From NCBI RefSeq assembly GCF_020026305.1, contig NZ_CP075691.1:6076001-6140000 (forward strand): 64,000 nucleotides of DNA, in the 5' to 3' direction. The notes beneath the pieces were generated by a model. It was not told the DNA's origin. It ran no database searches and was given only the letters and a program-made list of their open reading frames with translations. Origin of the DNA: Streptomyces sp. 135 (GTDB lineage: Bacteria; Actinomycetota; Actinomycetes; Streptomycetales; Streptomycetaceae). This document shows positions 35,442-45,799 of the stretch, piece by piece. Positions within the stretch are counted from its first letter, which is position 1, and every line of letters starts with the position of its first letter. The translations under genes were made by a program, and so were the position numbers.

Positions 35442-36866
35442 GTGACCAGCACATCGCAGGCGCCGCAGTCCGGAGCCAGAGAGGCCCATCCGGACCATCT
35501 CGGCCATGTCATCTTCATTACGGCGGCCGCCGCGATGGGTGGCTTCCTCTTCGGCTACGACAGTTCGGTGATCAATGGCGCCACCGTCGCCATCCAGCAC
35601 CGTTTCGACGTCGACGCCGACACGCTCGGCTGGATCATCGCGACCGCGCTGCTCGGCTGTGCCGTCGGTGCCGCCGTCGCCGGTCGCATCGCCGACCGCA
35701 TCGGCCGCATCCGCTGCATGCAGATCGCCGCCGTGCTCTTCGCGGCCAGCGCCGTCGGCTCGGCCCTGCCCTTCGCGGCCTGGGACCTGACCATGTGGCG
35801 CCTGATCGGCGGCATCGGCATCGGCATGGCATCGGTGATCGGCCCGGCGTACATCGCCGAGGTCGCGCCGCCCGCCTACCGCGGCCGCCTCGCCTCCTTC
35901 CAGCAGGCCGCCATCGTCATCGGCATCGCCGTCTCCCAGCTGGTCAACTGGGGCATCCTGAACATGGCCGACGGCAACCAGCGCGGCAAGCTGGCGGGCC
36001 TGGAGGCCTGGCAGTGGATGCTCGGCGTCATGGTCATCCCGGCCCTGCTCTACGGGCTGCTGTCCTTCATCATCCCGGAGTCGCCGCGCTTCCTCGTCTC
36101 GGCCGGCCGGCACGCCGAGGCCAAGAAGGTCCTCGGCGAGGTCGAGGGCCACGCCATCGACCTGGACGCGCGCGTCGACGAGATCGAGCACGGCCTGCGC
36201 AGGGAGCACAAGCCGTCCTTCAAGGACCTGCTCGGCAAGGTCGGCTTCCTGCCGATCGTCTGGATCGGCATCGGGCTCTCGGTCTTCCAGCAGCTCGTCG
36301 GCATCAACGTGATCTTCTACTACTCGAACCAGCTGTGGCAGTCGATCGGCAAGGACCCCTCCAGCTCGTTCCTGTACTCGTTCGAGACGTCGATCGTGAA
36401 CATCATCGGCACGGTCATCGCGATGATCTTCGTCGACCGCATCGGCCGCAAGCCGCTGGCGATCATCGGCTCGGCGGGCATGGCGGCCGCACTCTTCACC
36501 ATGGCCTGGGCGTTCTCGTACCGGACCGGCTCCGGTGACCACGTCTCGCTGCCCAACGCGCAGGGCCTGACCGCGATCATCGCCGCCAACGTCTTCGTGC
36601 TCTTCTTCGCCCTGTCCTGGGGTGTGGTCGTCTGGGTGCTGCTCGGCGAGATCTTCCCGAACCGGCTGCGCGCCGCCGCGCTCGGTGTGGCCGCCTCCGC
36701 GCAGTGGCTCGCCAACTTCGCGATCACCAAGACCTTCCCGAGCATGTCCGAGTGGTCGCTGACCGGCTCGTACATCGTCTACGGCGCCTTCGCCGCGATC
36801 TCGATCCCCTTCGTCATGAAGTTCGTCAAGGAGACGAAGGGCAAGGCCCTGGAGGAGATGGGCTAA
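35442..36866 (+). CDS. MFS sugar transporter (sugar porter family)
   Basis: A 474-residue, 12-helix sugar/H+ symporter. Diagnostic motifs are GYDSSVINGA in helix 1, GRIADRIGRIRCMQ after helix 2, PESPRFLVSAGR after helix 6, QQLVGINVIFYYS in helix 7 and DRIGRKPLAIIG after helix 8. The substrate is probably a hexose or pentose (glucose or xylose type). I chose GTG 35442 because GAGGAG lies 6 nt upstream; the longer frame has no helix 1. A long hairpin terminator follows. Confidence 0.92.
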   Translation: MTSTSQAPQSGAREAHPDHLGHVIFITAAAAMGGFLFGYDSSVINGATVAIQHRFDVDADTLGWIIATALLGCAVGAAVAGRIADRIGRIRCMQIAAVLFAASAVGSALPFAAWDLTMWRLIGGIGIGMASVIGPAYIAEVAPPAYRGRLASFQQAAIVIGIAVSQLVNWGILNMADGNQRGKLAGLEAWQWMLGVMVIPALLYGLLSFIIPESPRFLVSAGRHAEAKKVLGEVEGHAIDLDARVDEIEHGLRREHKPSFKDLLGKVGFLPIVWIGIGLSVFQQLVGINVIFYYSNQLWQSIGKDPSSSFLYSFETSIVNIIGTVIAMIFVDRIGRKPLAIIGSAGMAAALFTMAWAFSYRTGSGDHVSLPNAQGLTAIIAANVFVLFFALSWGVVVWVLLGEIFPNRLRAAALGVAASAQWLANFAITKTFPSMSEWSLTGSYIVYGAFAAISIPFVMKFVKETKGKALEEMG

Positions 36867-36894
36867 ACCCCGCTGCCCCCTCCTCTCCAGGAAG

Positions 36895-36945
36895 CTGCCC
36901 CGGCTCAAGGACTCGTGCTCACTACCTGTCCTTGAGCCGGGGCAG
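36895..36945. terminator. Bidirectional terminator between the MFS gene and the LLM gene
   Basis: CTGCCCCGGCTCAAGGAC and GTCCTTGAGCCGGGGCAG make a perfect 18-bp stem with a 15-nt loop. The right arm contains the last codons of the LLM gene. Confidence 0.85.
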
Positions 36946-37914
36946 TACGTTTTCGCAGAAGTGGTGCAGACTGCGCCAGCCCTCGTCCACGGGCATCCCG
37001 CCGACGAGCGGGTGCAGGATCAGGCCGCCGGTGCCGCCCTTCGCGTACGCCACGCACTCCTCCGGCGTCAGGACGCGGTAGATGCCCTCCGCGCGCAGTT
37101 CCTCGACCGTGGTGGCCGCCGACTTCACCGCCGAGCGGATGGCCCCCTTCGCCCGCGTCTGCCAGGAGGCGTAGGTGCGGGCCTCGTGCAGGAAGTGCGC
37201 GCCGTGCTCGGCCCAGGTGCGGTCGGGGTCGTCGGCGATGTGCAGGAGCGGGGTCTCGGCGGCGGGCATCATCGTCCAGCCCTCGGTGCCGTGCTCCGCG
37301 AGCTGCTCCGTGTAGTACGCCTCCAGCTCGGGCAGGTGCGCGCTCGGGAAGAACGGCAGGCCGAACCGGGCCGCGCGCCGGGCCGCCGCCTTCGACGAGC
37401 CGCCGACCAGCAGCAGCGGATGCGGCCGGCTGAACGGGCGCGGGGTGACGCGCACCGTGCGGCCGCGGAAGTCGAAGGGTTCACCCGTCCAGGCCGCGAG
37501 CAGCGTCTCCAGAAGCTCGTCCTGGAGCTCACCGCGCCGCTTGAAGTCGACGTCCGCCCGCTCGTACTCCTCGGGCCGGTAGCCGATCCCCGCCACGGTG
37601 ACCAGGCGGCCGCCGCTGAGCAGGTCGAGTACGGCGATGTCCTCGGCGAGCCGCAGCGGATCGTGCAGCGGGCCGATGATCGCGGACACCGTCACCGCGA
37701 TGCGCCGCGTCGCGCCGAAGACCGCGCCGGCGAAGGCGAACGGGGAGGGCAGCCAGTTGTTCTCGGCGCCGTGGTGCTCCTCGGTCTGGACGGTCGAGAT
37801 GCCGCGGTCGTCCGCGTACGTGGCCATCTCCAGGGCGGCCTTGTAGCGCTCGCTCAGCGAGGCGGGTGTGGCCGCGGGATCGACGAGGTTGAACCGTACG
37901 ACTGTGGTGGGCAT
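36922..37914 (-). CDS. LLM class flavin-dependent oxidoreductase
   Basis: A 330-residue luciferase-like monooxygenase or F420-dependent reductase with a TIM-barrel fold. STVQTEEHHGAENNWLPSPFAFAGA (seen in parts at residues about 40-64) and PLLLVGGSSKAAARRAARFGLPF are family stretches. LAEDIAVLDLLSGGRLVTVAGIGYRPEEY is typical of the second barrel half. Substrate and cofactor (FMN or F420) cannot be told apart. ATG 37914 lies 4 nt after a hairpin holding its ribosome binding site. Confidence 0.88.
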   Translation of the reverse strand: MPTTVVRFNLVDPAATPASLSERYKAALEMATYADDRGISTVQTEEHHGAENNWLPSPFAFAGAVFGATRRIAVTVSAIIGPLHDPLRLAEDIAVLDLLSGGRLVTVAGIGYRPEEYERADVDFKRRGELQDELLETLLAAWTGEPFDFRGRTVRVTPRPFSRPHPLLLVGGSSKAAARRAARFGLPFFPSAHLPELEAYYTEQLAEHGTEGWTMMPAAETPLLHIADDPDRTWAEHGAHFLHEARTYASWQTRAKGAIRSAVKSAATTVEELRAEGIYRVLTPEECVAYAKGGTGGLILHPLVGGMPVDEGWRSLHHFCENVLPRLKDR

Positions 37915-37918
37915 GGAT

Positions 37919-37958
37919 ACGTCCCCCTTCACCGAGCGTGGGCGGCGAAGGGGGACGT
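37919..37958 (-). promoter_or_regulatory. Hairpin sequestering the ribosome binding site of the LLM gene
   Basis: On the minus strand ACGTCCCCCTTC and GAAGGGGGACGT form a perfect 12-bp stem with a 16-nt loop. The 3' arm contains the only Shine-Dalgarno sequence (GGGGGA) and ends 4 nt before the ATG at 37914. TGACGTCA, a palindrome, lies just beyond at 37963-37970. Confidence 0.6.
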
Positions 37959-38030
37959 TAGTTGACGTCATGTCAGATGGGTAGAGCGTGGCGGAAGTTG
38001 GCGGGTATCACCGCCTCCGCGGGCTCTCGG

Positions 38031-39476
38031 TCAGGCGGAGACCAGGTCCGGCTCGCCCTTGCCGGCCGCGTCCTTCTCGACGAGCGGGGTCTTCGGCAGC
38101 ACCGCGTACAGCACGGCGGCGACGACGATCGTGGCCAGCCAGCCGAGGCCGTGGCGGCCGATCCAGGACGTGGCGAGCGGGCCGCTGAACCAGTCGACCT
38201 TGGTGAAGAGCAGGCCCACGACCAGGGCGATCGCCCACGCGGTCATGGCCTGCCAGGCGAAGCCCGCCTTGTACCAGTAGGCGCTGGTGCGCTTGGTGTC
38301 CATCAGGGCCTGGCCGTCGTAGGTCTTGCGGCGCAGCATGTCGATGCCGAAGACGCCGATCCAGGCGGAGAAGGCGACCGCGAGCAGGGTCAGGAAGGAG
38401 ATGAACGAGCCCATGAAGCTCGTCGCCACGTTCATCAGGATGTAGCCGAAGATCAGGCTGATGATCGCGTTCACGCTGACCGCCCACGCGCGCGGGACCT
38501 TGATGCCGAGGGTCATCGCGGTGAAGCCGGCGGAGTACATCGACATCGAGTTGATCAGCAGCATGCCGACCAGGGCCATGATCAGGTACGGCACCGCGAT
38601 CCACGTCGGGAGCAGCGAGCCGAGGAAGGAGACCGGGTCCTGCGCGGTGGAGAGCTTCGGCGCGGAGACCGCCATGACGGCGCCCATCAGGACCATCGGG
38701 ACGACGACGATGGCGGCGCCGCCGACCGCGTGGCCCACCAGCGGCTTGTTCGAGGCGTTGCGCGGCAGGTAGCGGGTGAAGTCCGGGCCGGTGGGGACCC
38801 AGCTGATGCCGCCCGCGGCGATCGTGCCGACGCCCGCGACCATCATCGCCGTGGAGCCCGCGGGCTTGTCGAAGACGGCGGACCAGTCGGTCTCGGCGAG
38901 GAGGTAGACCAGCACGAGCACGCTGAACGCGCCGAAGGCGTACGTCGACCACGTGCTGCAGATGTGCAGGATCTTGCGGCCGAGGCCACTGATCAGGAAC
39001 GTGCAGGCGACGAAGGCGACCAGCGTGACGACGGTCAGCCAGGTGCTCGACTCCACGTCGAAGCAGATGTTGAGGACCGTGATGATCGCGTACGCGCCCG
39101 TGACCGCGTTGATGGTCTCCCAGCCCCAGCGGGCGACCCAGATCAGCGCGCCCGGGAAGAGGTTGCCGCGCTGGCCGAAGACCGCGCGCGAGAGCGTCAT
39201 GCCCGGCGAGCCGCCGCGCTTGCCGGCGATGGAGATCAGGCCGACCATGCCGTAGCTCAGCAGGGGCGAGACGAGGGCGACGACCAGGACCTGCCAGAAG
39301 TTCAGGCCGTTGGAGACGATCAGACCCGCGCCCATGGTGAGCAGCAGGACGCTGATGTTGGCCGCCACCCAAGTGGGAAACAGCTCACGGGTCCTGCCCG
39401 TGCGCTCGGCGTCCGGGACGGGCTCAAGGCCACGTGTTTCGAGGGCGCCTTCGGTTTCGGCGGTGGTGCTGCTCAT
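38031..39476 (-). CDS. NCS1 family permease (cytosine/purine type)
   Basis: A 481-residue, 12-helix permease for nucleobases or related compounds. Helix 1 has the segment TWVAANISVLLLTMGAGLIV, and PGMTLSRAVFGQRGNLFP and WGWETINAVTGAY follow, as in CodB/PucI-type NCS1 carriers. FTRYLPRNAS lies in the loop before helix 6. ATG 39476 is used. It is divergent from ftsY; no nucleobase catabolic genes are adjacent, so the substrate is not fixed. Confidence 0.9.
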   Translation of the reverse strand: MSSTTAETEGALETRGLEPVPDAERTGRTRELFPTWVAANISVLLLTMGAGLIVSNGLNFWQVLVVALVSPLLSYGMVGLISIAGKRGGSPGMTLSRAVFGQRGNLFPGALIWVARWGWETINAVTGAYAIITVLNICFDVESSTWLTVVTLVAFVACTFLISGLGRKILHICSTWSTYAFGAFSVLVLVYLLAETDWSAVFDKPAGSTAMMVAGVGTIAAGGISWVPTGPDFTRYLPRNASNKPLVGHAVGGAAIVVVPMVLMGAVMAVSAPKLSTAQDPVSFLGSLLPTWIAVPYLIMALVGMLLINSMSMYSAGFTAMTLGIKVPRAWAVSVNAIISLIFGYILMNVATSFMGSFISFLTLLAVAFSAWIGVFGIDMLRRKTYDGQALMDTKRTSAYWYKAGFAWQAMTAWAIALVVGLLFTKVDWFSGPLATSWIGRHGLGWLATIVVAAVLYAVLPKTPLVEKDAAGKGEPDLVSA

Positions 39477-39674
39477 GGGGGTGGGTCCGTGCCTCTCGCT
39501 CGGCTCGCAACGTCGCGATCCGTCGGTGGGGGTGATCGCGATGGACTCTACGCGCGTTGATGCGGGGACCTCCATCGTACTTTAATCCGAGTAGTGCCTT
39601 CTAGTGGCATATGTTCTTTGGAGGAAGACACAATCTGGGCCTCTGGAAGGGCCATGCCGGATACTGGGTGGGTT

Positions 39675-40895
39675 ATGGAAATCGTCATCCTTGCTGTAGT
39701 CATCGCCGTGGTCGTGATCGGCGCGCTCGGCGGGCTCGTGATCGGCAGCCGCAAGAAGAAGCAGCTGCCCCCGCAGGCCCCGTCCAGTACGCCCACCATC
39801 ACCGCACCTCCCGCCGAACCGAAGGTCGGCGACGAGGCCGAGACGCCGCGCGACGAACCGCGCCGCACGATCGAGGAGGTGGACCTCCCGCTCGCCGAGC
39901 CCTCGGCGACCGCCCCCGTGGTGGTCGAGGAACCGGCCGCCCCGGAGATCGAGACCCCCGAGCCCACCGCCGGCCGCCTGGTCCGGTTGCGCGCCCGGCT
40001 CTCCCGCTCGCAGAACGCGCTCGGCAAGGGGCTGCTCACGCTGCTGTCCCGCGAGCACCTCGACGAGGACACCTGGGAGGAGATCGAGGACACGCTGCTC
40101 ACGGCGGACGTCGGCGTCGCGCCCACCCAGGAGCTCGTGGAGCGGCTGCGTGAGCGCGTGCGCGTGCTCGGCACCCGGACCCCGGACGAGCTGCGCACGC
40201 TGCTGCGCGAGGAGCTCATCGCCCTGCTCGGCACGGGTGCCGGTACGGACTTCGACCGCACCGTGAAGACCGAGTCCGGCCTGGAGACCCCGGGCATCGT
40301 GATGGTCGTCGGCGTCAACGGCACCGGCAAGACCACCACCACCGGCAAGCTCGCGCGCGTCCTCGTCGCCGACGGCCGCTCGGTCGTCCTCGGCGCCGCC
40401 GACACCTTCCGCGCGGCCGCCGCCGACCAGCTCCAGACCTGGGGCGAGCGCGTCGGTGCCCGCACCGTCCGCGGCCCCGAGGGCGGCGACCCCGCGTCGA
40501 TCGCCTACGACGCCGTCAAGGAAGGCATCGCCGAGGGCGCGGACGTCGTGCTCATCGACACCGCGGGCCGGCTGCACACCAAGACGGGCCTCATGGACGA
40601 GCTCGGCAAGGTCAAGCGCGTCGTCGAGAAGCACGCGCCGCTGGACGAGGTGCTGCTCGTCCTGGACGCCACGACCGGGCAGAACGGCCTCGTGCAGGCA
40701 CGGGTCTTCGCCGAGGTCGTCGACATCACGGGCATCGTCCTCACGAAGCTCGACGGCACCGCCAAGGGCGGCATCGTCGTCGCCGTCCAGCGCGAACTGG
40801 GCGTACCGGTCAAGCTCGTGGGCCTCGGCGAGGGCGCGGACGACCTGGCGCCGTTCGAGCCGGAGGCATTCGTGGACGCGCTCATCGGCGACTGA
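39675..40895 (+). CDS. ftsY: Signal recognition particle receptor FtsY
   Basis: The SRP receptor GTPase that docks ribosome-nascent chain complexes at the membrane. It has 406 residues. An N-terminal membrane helix (EIVILAVVIAVVVIGALGGL) and an acidic Pro-rich linker (about 30-95) precede the NG domain. GTPase motifs: GVNGTGKTTTTGK, DTFRAAAADQL, DTAGRLHTK and TKLDGTAKGG. Its partner Ffh is encoded at 49 kb in the same window. A terminator follows. Confidence 0.97.
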   Translation: MEIVILAVVIAVVVIGALGGLVIGSRKKKQLPPQAPSSTPTITAPPAEPKVGDEAETPRDEPRRTIEEVDLPLAEPSATAPVVVEEPAAPEIETPEPTAGRLVRLRARLSRSQNALGKGLLTLLSREHLDEDTWEEIEDTLLTADVGVAPTQELVERLRERVRVLGTRTPDELRTLLREELIALLGTGAGTDFDRTVKTESGLETPGIVMVVGVNGTGKTTTTGKLARVLVADGRSVVLGAADTFRAAAADQLQTWGERVGARTVRGPEGGDPASIAYDAVKEGIAEGADVVLIDTAGRLHTKTGLMDELGKVKRVVEKHAPLDEVLLVLDATTGQNGLVQARVFAEVVDITGIVLTKLDGTAKGGIVVAVQRELGVPVKLVGLGEGADDLAPFEPEAFVDALIGD

Positions 40896-40916
40896 CCGTC
40901 CGCCTGCGGTTGTTGC

Positions 40917-40953
40917 AAGGCCCCCTCGCGCGGTGAGTGCGTGAGGGGGCCTT
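40917..40953 (+). terminator. Terminator after ftsY
   Basis: AAGGCCCCCTC pairs perfectly with GAGGGGGCCTT around a 15-nt loop, 22 nt after the ftsY stop. Confidence 0.8.
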
Positions 40954-41138
40954 CGCGTGCCGGTGCGCGAAGGCCCGCCCTCAGGGGAACGCTTGCCCCG
41001 GCGCCGCCCTGGTGGGCAGCGGGCAGCGCACGCGATGCGGGTCGGAGTGAAGCTCCGTCCCGGGGGCGTCGCGCGGCCCCGTGCCCCGCTCGGGGTCCCC
41101 TCAACGCTTCCCCGCGGCTTACGCGTGCCCCCGGCGCC

Positions 41139-41801
41139 CTACGCCGGCGAGCGATGCGCCACGTACGCCAGCGTGCCGAGCAGGAGCCGGACCTGGGGTG
41201 GGTCCGTCGCCGAGTCCAGGGCGGGGGAGCGGAGCCAGCGGACCGGGCCGAGGCCGCCGCGGTCGGAGGGGGGTGCCGTGATGTGGTCGCCCGGGCCGAG
41301 GCCGTGGAGGTCCAGGGCGGCGTCGTCCCAGCCCATGCGGTAGAGCAGGCGGGGGAGTTCGGCGGCGGCGCCCGGGGCGACGAAGAACTGCGCGCGGCCG
41401 TCGGGCGTGACCGCCACCGGACCCAAGGGAAGGCCCATCCGCTCCAGGCGGACCAGGGCGCGCCGCCCCGCCGTCTCCGCCACCTCGATCACGTCGAAGG
41501 CACGCCCCACCGGCAGCAGCACGGCCGCTCCGGGGAACTCGGCCCAGGCGTCCGCCACTTCGTCGAGCGTGGCGCCGGCCGGGATCTCGGGGGCGAAGCC
41601 CAGGGGGTGCGCGCCGGGGGCCGCGCAGTCGGTGGCGCCGCACGAGCAGGTGCCGTCCAGGGCGCGGGCGCCGGGCACCGCGTCCCAGCCCCACAGTCCG
41701 GTGTACTCCGCCACCGCCGTACAGTCCGACGGGCGGCCGCGCCGCCTTGATACGGTCCGGAGCTTGTCGGTCCCCCGGGTGCCGCCGATCGTGAAGCCCA
41801 T
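41139..41801 (-). CDS. Prim-pol (bifunctional DNA primase/polymerase N-terminal) domain-like protein
   Basis: A 220-residue protein resembling the prim-pol domain of archaeo-eukaryotic-type primases. YTGLWGWDAVPGAR, CSCGATDCAAPGAHPLG and WAEFPGAAVLLPVGRAFDVIEV match the family start, Cys-rich knuckle and core. The Asp-hydrophobic-Asp metal pair expected after the core reads DVIEV, so the active site may be lost. There is no helicase domain. It lies between ftsY and nsdA, convergent with ftsY and divergent from nsdA. Confidence 0.7.
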   Translation of the reverse strand: MGFTIGGTRGTDKLRTVSRRRGRPSDCTAVAEYTGLWGWDAVPGARALDGTCSCGATDCAAPGAHPLGFAPEIPAGATLDEVADAWAEFPGAAVLLPVGRAFDVIEVAETAGRRALVRLERMGLPLGPVAVTPDGRAQFFVAPGAAAELPRLLYRMGWDDAALDLHGLGPGDHITAPPSDRGGLGPVRWLRSPALDSATDPPQVRLLLGTLAYVAHRSPA

Positions 41802-42236
41802 GCCCCCTCCAACGGGTCGAGCGTGCCGCGGTTACGTGAGGGAATCGGAACGTGACCCTCTGCTCTTGAGACGGCGCTTGGAGGTCTCAGGGGTGGTGCA
41901 TCCGGCGACATGCGCCCCGGCGCACTCCTTTCCACCGCTTTCCGTCATCGCTGTCAAGTCAATCGCGTTGCGTAGAGCGGGAGTTCATTCGAAGGGGTGG
42001 CGAATGGTGGCGTTTCCGGGATCGCCCTCGCGGGAGCGGTGATCGTAGGATTACTTTGAGTACACGACCCAGGGATCTCGACTTCCCGTGGGTATGCCGG
42101 AGGCAAGTCGGTTTCCTGTTCGACGGGTGACATTCTCCGGACGGACAGCCGCAAGAGGCGGCATTCTGTTAGGGCTTGGCGTAGGAAGCGCACAGCGTGA
42201 CGGCGCACAGGTGGCTTGAAGGATGGGGGCGTTCCA

Positions 42237-43709
42237 GTGGGCGGCAGTGGCGGAAGCGGAGCGAACGCTGAGAAGCGCCCCAATGAGATGCTCACGTCCT
42301 GGTTCGTGCGCAGCGGCTGGTCCAAGGGCGAGCTGGCCCGGCAGGTGAACCGCAGGGCACGCCAGTTGGGCGCCCACCACATCTCCACGGACACCTCCCG
42401 CGTGCGCCGCTGGCTGGACGGCGAGAATCCGCGCGAGCCGATCCCGCGCATCCTCTCCGAGCTGTTCTCCGAGCGGTTCGGCTGCGTCGTCGCCATCGAG
42501 GACCTCGGCCTGCGCGCCGCGCACCGCACACCCGCCTCCTCCGGGGTCGACCTGCCCTGGACCGGGCCCCAGACCGTGGCGCTCATCAGCGAGTTCTCGC
42601 GCAGCGACCTGATGCTCGCCCGCCGGGGCTTCCTCGGCACCTCGCTCGCGCTCTCCGCCGGACCCGCCCTCATCGAGCCCATGCAGCGCTGGCTGGTGCC
42701 CTCGCCGTCGACGCCCCGCGAGGAGCCCGAGCCCGCCGCGATGCGCCGCCCGGCGCGCCTGTCCAAGCCGGAGCTCGACCTCCTGGAGTCCACCACGGTG
42801 ATGTTCCGCCAGTGGGACGCCCAGTGCGGGGGAGGGCTCCGGCGCAAGGCCGTCGTCGGGCAGCTCCACGAGGTCACGGACCTGCTCCAGGAACCCCAGC
42901 CGGAAGCCACTGCCAAGCGCCTCTTCAAGGTCGCGGGCGAGCTGGCCGAGCTGGCCGGCTGGATGAGCTACGACGTGGGTCTGCAGCCCACCGCCCAGAA
43001 GTACTTCGTCCTCGCCCTGCACGCCGCGAAGGAAGCGGGCGAAAAGCCCCTCGGGTCGTACATCCTCTCCAGCATGAGCCGCCAGATGATCCACCTCGGC
43101 CGGCCCGACGACGCGCTCGAACTGATCCACCTCGCGCAGTACGGCAGCCGTGACTGCGCCAGCCCCCGCACCCAGGCCATGCTGTATGCGATGGAGGCCC
43201 GGGCGTACGCCAGCATGGGCCAGCCCGGCAAGTGCAAGCGGGCCGTGCGGATGGCCGAGGACACCTTCGCCGACGCCGAGGAGTTCGACGAGCCCGAGCC
43301 GGACTGGATCCGCTTCTTCTCCGAGGCCGAGCTGAACGGGGAGAACGCCCACTCGTACCGCGACCTGGCCTACGTGGCCGGGCGCAGCCCCACCTATGCC
43401 TCGCTCGCCGAGCCCGTCATGGACCGCGCCGTGCAGCTCTTCGAGACCGACGCCGAGCACCAGCGCTCGTACGCCCTGAACCTCATCGGCAAGGCCACCG
43501 TCCACCTGCTCCAGCGCGAGCCCGAGCAGAGCACGGTGCTTGCCGGGCAAGCCCTCGACATCGCCAAGAAGGTCCGCTCCGAGCGGGTCAACACGCGCCT
43601 GCGCAAGACCGTCGACACCGCCGTGCGGGACTTCGGCGACGTCGCCGAGGTGGTGGAGATCACCGAGCGGCTCGCCATCGAGATGCCGGAGACCGCGGAG
43701 GCGGTCTGA
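42237..43709 (+). CDS. nsdA: Regulator NsdA (negative regulator of differentiation and antibiotic production)
   Basis: A 490-residue protein known in Streptomyces to restrain sporulation and antibiotic production. The N-terminal part (NEMLTSWFVRSGWSKGELAR, RRARQLGAHHISTDTSRVRRW) looks like a helix-turn-helix segment, and the C-terminal two-thirds is helical with TPR-like repeats (YFVLALHAAKEAGEKPLGSY, QAMLYAMEARAYASMGQPGK). GTG 42237 is used (VGGSGGSGANAEKRP). It lies directly upstream of the nitrogen operon but is probably independent, given the 338-bp gap. Confidence 0.92.
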   Translation: MGGSGGSGANAEKRPNEMLTSWFVRSGWSKGELARQVNRRARQLGAHHISTDTSRVRRWLDGENPREPIPRILSELFSERFGCVVAIEDLGLRAAHRTPASSGVDLPWTGPQTVALISEFSRSDLMLARRGFLGTSLALSAGPALIEPMQRWLVPSPSTPREEPEPAAMRRPARLSKPELDLLESTTVMFRQWDAQCGGGLRRKAVVGQLHEVTDLLQEPQPEATAKRLFKVAGELAELAGWMSYDVGLQPTAQKYFVLALHAAKEAGEKPLGSYILSSMSRQMIHLGRPDDALELIHLAQYGSRDCASPRTQAMLYAMEARAYASMGQPGKCKRAVRMAEDTFADAEEFDEPEPDWIRFFSEAELNGENAHSYRDLAYVAGRSPTYASLAEPVMDRAVQLFETDAEHQRSYALNLIGKATVHLLQREPEQSTVLAGQALDIAKKVRSERVNTRLRKTVDTAVRDFGDVAEVVEITERLAIEMPETAEAV

Positions 43710-44047
43710 AGCCCGGCACGACCGGCCCCGGCCGCGGCGCAACCATCCCGAACAGCCCGACTCGGCTCCCCCTACGCCAGTCAGCCGGATGGCCGCCGCG
43801 GCCGGTTCGTACGCCCCGGGCAGGGTAGGAAACCGCGCCCCGCGCGACCCGGCAGTTCATGGCCGCGTAACACGCACGACCTCTTCGTCACTGCGGTGAA
43901 ACACCGAGGGGCGCCCGCCGAAACCGCGCTGCGCCAATCTCTTGGCGCATAACCGGCCCACAGCCCCGCCTCCCCAGGAGCACGGGCCCCCTCGGCACCG
44001 CACAGGCTTCGCCCGCACGGGCCGCATACGACGACGAGGAGACGCCG
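43710..44047. other. Intergenic region nsdA-amtB
   Basis: This 338-bp gap contains the GlnR-type boxes (43867-43902) and should hold the amtB promoter. No gene is recognisable in it. Confidence 0.6.
43867..43902 (+). promoter_or_regulatory. GlnR-type boxes upstream of amtB-glnK-glnD
   Basis: GTCAC-N6-GAAAC (43887-43902) matches the GlnR half-box pair exactly. A weaker upstream pair GTAAC-N6-GACCT starts 20 bp earlier. In Streptomyces, GlnR activates amtB under nitrogen limitation. Confidence 0.7.
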
Positions 44048-45741
<1,694 letters not shown>

Positions 45742-45799
45742 GCGGCGGGCTTTGACAGGGGGCTGGGCTGAACTGAGCGGAACGGACAGGAGCTGCCGG

